DNA of 64,000 bases from assembly GCA_934167695.1 (NCBI GenBank), contig CAKPLP010000003.1, forward strand, positions 1 to 64,000, written 5' to 3'. Origin of the DNA: an uncultured Bacilli bacterium. GTDB lineage: Bacteria; Bacillota_I; Bacilli_A; RF39; UBA660. The translations under genes were made by a program, and so were the position numbers. The stretch's first letter is position 1. Each line of letters begins with the position of its first letter. The notes below the pieces were generated by a model. It searched no databases, was not told where the DNA came from, and worked only from the letters and a program-made list of their open reading frames with translations. Positions 61,630 to 64,000 of the stretch are shown here, piece after piece.

Positions 61630-63399
61630 ATGGAAAAGAATAAGGTTAAAAAGAATGTAACTGTTATTATAATTGCACTTATAGTTATTATTGGTTTATG
61701 GCTTATTATTATTTATCCACTTATTAAATTTAATGAAAATGAAAAAACTGTTATTAATGCCACTAAGAGGTATTTTGAAATTAATAGTAATAAACTTCCT
61801 AGAGAGGGTGATATAAAAACTATTTCTGTTGGTGATTTATTAGATCAAAAGTATATTACTGATTTGAGGACTGCCTATAATAATGATACTTGTGAAGCTA
61901 GAACTAGTTGGGTTAAGGTAAAGAAGGTAAATGGAGATTATAAATATTATGTTTATTTGAAATGCGGTATCTTTAGTTCTAATGTCGATCATGAAGGACC
62001 TGAGATTGTTCTTAATGGTGATGATAAAATAGAAATAGAAAAAGGCGAGAAGTTTGTTGATCCGGGAGTTAAGAGTGTTAAAGATAATACAGATGGTAAT
62101 ATAGATTTAAAGAAGGTATATACAAAGGGTGAAGTTAATACTGATAAAGTTGGAACATATATAATTACTTATGGTGCTATAGATAGTTTTGAAAATAAGA
62201 CTGAAGTTCAACGTAAGGTTATTGTTTCACAAAGTTTATCTAATACCGTTGAAATTAATACAGATAAAGACAATATTTATAAGGGTGCTGTTCAAAATAA
62301 TTATATAAGATTCTCTGGTCAACTATTTAGAATCGTTGGTTTGGATAGTAATGGTAATGTTAAGATTGTAAGTAATGAAGATATTGCTAGTGTAGATTAT
62401 AAATCTGTTAATGATTGGTTAAATAATTACTATTATAATAACCTTGCAAAAAGTTCAAGGAAATATGTTGTTACTAATTATGAATGGTGTAGTGATAGCG
62501 TTAGTAAAGATAAAGTTGATAGTGTTAATAAGTGTAATAATAAAGAAATTAAACAAAATGTTGGACTTTTATCAATAAATGAGTATAATAGTAGCTTAAA
62601 GGAGGGGGAGAGTTACCTTTATACTAATACTATTAATTGGACAATGAATGCTTTGAATTCTAAAAAAGCTTGGACAACTAAAGATAATTTTATTGGAAAA
62701 ACTTCTAAATATTTGGAATATAGTAGAAATTATAATTTTAAGGTTAGACCTAGTTTGGTTTTGAAAAATGGTATTAAAATTAAATCTGGTGATGGAACAG
62801 TTGATAACCCATACGATATAGGTGATTTTAAGATTGCTAAGCCGGGTAGTAAAGTTTCTAAGAGATATAGCGGTGAATATATTAAATATGGTGGTAATTT
62901 ATATCGCATTATAAATTCTGATAGTGAGGGTTATACAAAAGTTATTTCTATTTATAATTTAGCTGATTATACTACTACTTATGGAAGTGGAAATCAATAT
63001 AATCCTAATAAAGCAGGTAACATTGCGTATGTTATTGAAAATACAGTTAGTACTTATAATAAAGTTAGTATTTTTGCAAAACATCAAATAGAAGTTCCAA
63101 TTTATAAAGGTATTGCTACTTATAGTGGTGAAAAAACAACAAAGAAATATAATGTTAAATTTAGTGCACCTAGTATGTATGAAATGTATAGTTCTTATTA
63201 TGATTCTTTCTGGTATATAGAATCTTCTAAGCAAAGTGATATTAAATATGCTTCTAGTTATAACGGTACTGTTTACTTTGATATGGATGATATTACAGAT
63301 ATTAATACTCATATTATGTATACTGGATATATGAAAAAGACAAGCGTTATTATTAGTGGTAGTGGAACTATGAGTGATCCATATGAAGTAGATTATTAG
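61630..63399 (+). CDS. surface protein with pilin-like segment and DUF5011 domain
   Basis: This encodes 589 residues. A transmembrane helix (about 10-32) precedes a helix and Cys-containing segment (AVINATKRYFEINSNKLP... TYISVGDLL... WVKVKK... YVYLKC). Then comes a DUF5011 immunoglobulin-like domain (GPEIVLNGDDKIEIEKGEKF... GTYIITYGAIDS) at about 125-200, and a large region with two FRIVG/YRIIN repeats resembling DUF6273-like modules. No LPxTG-like C-terminal sorting signal is visible. It sits 15 bases after the previous gene and 16 before the sortase. Its role is probably cell-surface. Confidence 0.78.
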   Translation: MEKNKVKKNVTVIIIALIVIIGLWLIIIYPLIKFNENEKTVINATKRYFEINSNKLPREGDIKTISVGDLLDQKYITDLRTAYNNDTCEARTSWVKVKKVNGDYKYYVYLKCGIFSSNVDHEGPEIVLNGDDKIEIEKGEKFVDPGVKSVKDNTDGNIDLKKVYTKGEVNTDKVGTYIITYGAIDSFENKTEVQRKVIVSQSLSNTVEINTDKDNIYKGAVQNNYIRFSGQLFRIVGLDSNGNVKIVSNEDIASVDYKSVNDWLNNYYYNNLAKSSRKYVVTNYEWCSDSVSKDKVDSVNKCNNKEIKQNVGLLSINEYNSSLKEGESYLYTNTINWTMNALNSKKAWTTKDNFIGKTSKYLEYSRNYNFKVRPSLVLKNGIKIKSGDGTVDNPYDIGDFKIAKPGSKVSKRYSGEYIKYGGNLYRIINSDSEGYTKVISIYNLADYTTTYGSGNQYNPNKAGNIAYVIENTVSTYNKVSIFAKHQIEVPIYKGIATYSGEKTTKKYNVKFSAPSMYEMYSSYYDSFWYIESSKQSDIKYASSYNGTVYFDMDDITDINTHIMYTGYMKKTSVIISGSGTMSDPYEVDY

Positions 63400-63415
63400 T
63401 ATTAAGGTGTTAAGT

Positions 63416-64000
63416 ATGAAAAAAAGTGTGAGAAGAAAAAAGAATATTATGAATAAGAAAATTATTATTTTACTAATTTTTCTTCTTGCTATTTTAGCAT
63501 TATTATATCTGTTTAAACGATTAGATTTAAAACAGATTTTTGTTCCTATATATGAAGTGAGTGATAGGACAAGCAATGTTAAAAAAGCGAGTAAGAAATA
63601 TAGTGATCAAGCTGATGTAGTTGGTTGGATAAAAGTTCAGGGCACTAATATTGATTACCCTGTAGTTTATGAAGATGGTTCTACTACTGAAAGATATTCA
63701 TTTAATTATGCTTGGATTAACAGAAATAATAAAAAATTGACTAATAGACCAATTATCTTTAGTCATAATATTAGAAATGTTTCAAGTCAACCTCTCATAG
63801 GTGATAAGGAAATGGATCAGTTTGAACAGTTGATGTCATATATTTATTATAATTTCAATAAGGATAATAAATATATTCAATATACTGTTAATGGTAAGAA
63901 TTATTTATATCAAATATTTTCTGTTTCTATTGTTGATGATAATTTAATAGATTATTACGATACATCTTACACTAAAAAAGAAATGAAAAAATATATTAAA
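63416..64000 (+). CDS. class B-like sortase (partial, cut by window end)
   Basis: This encodes 195 residues to the window end, with no stop reached. A basic N-terminus and one transmembrane helix (about 14-36) are followed by sortase-type landmarks: VVGWIKVQGTNIDYPVVY, NRPIIFSHNIRN containing the candidate catalytic His, and MDQFEQLMSYI. The catalytic Cys and Arg would lie beyond 64000. The region and layout fit class B sortases, which anchor proteins to the wall; the substrate may be the neighbouring surface protein or one outside the window. AAGGTG is upstream. Confidence 0.8.
   Translation, partial: MKKSVRRKKNIMNKKIIILLIFLLAILALLYLFKRLDLKQIFVPIYEVSDRTSNVKKASKKYSDQADVVGWIKVQGTNIDYPVVYEDGSTTERYSFNYAWINRNNKKLTNRPIIFSHNIRNVSSQPLIGDKEMDQFEQLMSYIYYNFNKDNKYIQYTVNGKNYLYQIFSVSIVDDNLIDYYDTSYTKKEMKKYIK

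Noticed and set aside
62959..63576. 205-residue minus-strand frame across the surface gene and sortase start
   Set aside because: It is antisense to two genes with clear family motifs; the composition is that of a shadow.
1..64000. CRISPR array, insertion sequence or origin of replication
   Set aside because: No regularly spaced repeats, no transposase or integrase frames and no DnaA-box clusters were noticed.

Overview
The window is a very AT-rich chromosomal segment of a low-GC Gram-positive bacterium of the Bacilli, apparently an anaerobic or facultative endospore former. Three things support this. Bacillus-type neighbourhoods are kept: miaB-ricA(ymcA)-cotE, rpsP-khpA, cdsA-rseP, priA...fmt...rlmN-prpC-prkC-rsgA-rpe and spoVID-ysxE. 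Sporulation and coat genes are present (spoVS, cotE, spoVID, ysxE). A class III (oxygen-sensitive) ribonucleotide reductase pair, nrdD-nrdG, is present. TGA works as a stop codon (ends of rlmN, lon and two membrane-protein genes), so the mollicute code does not apply. Species cannot be named from the sequence; an uncultured gut-type Bacilli lineage is my inference.

Layout. 1-5.3 kb: tRNA-Gly, a LysM protein, typA, rpmB and a large coiled-coil protein. 5.3-8.6 kb: rRNA methyltransferase and RluA-type pseudouridine synthase, a Pro/Gln-rich membrane-anchored protein, spoVS. 8.7-12.2 kb: serine T-box and serS, an ankyrin-like protein under a near-perfect sigma-A promoter, a lipoprotein, an unknown. 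12.3-15.3 kb: miaB-ricA-cotE and rpsP-khpA. 15.3-22.7 kb: a PflX-like radical SAM protein, cdsA, rseP, priA, a tail-anchored unknown, fmt. 22.7-26.2 kb: an accessory island with three tandem secreted 'GGVYAA' paralogues, the middle one frameshifted, where Bacillus has rsmB. 26.3-36.1 kb: rlmN, the prpC-prkC phosphatase/kinase pair, rsgA, rpe, cell-surface proteins, a 3D-domain protein, tex. 36.1-40.2 kb: a Crp/Fnr-type regulator divergent from nrdD-nrdG-dut with a perfect palindrome between them, and a small Xre-type regulator. 40.3-46.9 kb: membrane proteins, a membrane-anchored HExxH protein, rbfA, an alpha/beta hydrolase, a membrane-embedded murF and ddl. 46.9-54.2 kb: lon, an unknown, a very large sigma-70-family factor, spoVID-ysxE. 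54.2-64 kb: a prepilin-like protein, tandem zinc-ribbon membrane proteins, a decayed GGVYAA copy, U32 protein, thioredoxin-like proteins, trmL, and a cell-surface set ending in a class B-like sortase cut by the window edge.

Functionally the window mixes translation and RNA modification (typA, rpmB, rpsP, serS, miaB, rlmN, rluA-like, trmL, rsgA, rbfA, khpA), envelope synthesis and signalling (cdsA, rseP, murF, ddl, PASTA kinase), spore coat assembly, and many lineage-specific secreted or membrane proteins of unknown role. The items most worth a second look are the 732-residue sigma factor with two extra region-4-like modules, the decaying GGVYAA family, the palindrome centred at -41.5 upstream of nrdD, and the surface cluster at the right end. 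I saw no CRISPR array, transposase, integrase, rRNA gene or replication origin.
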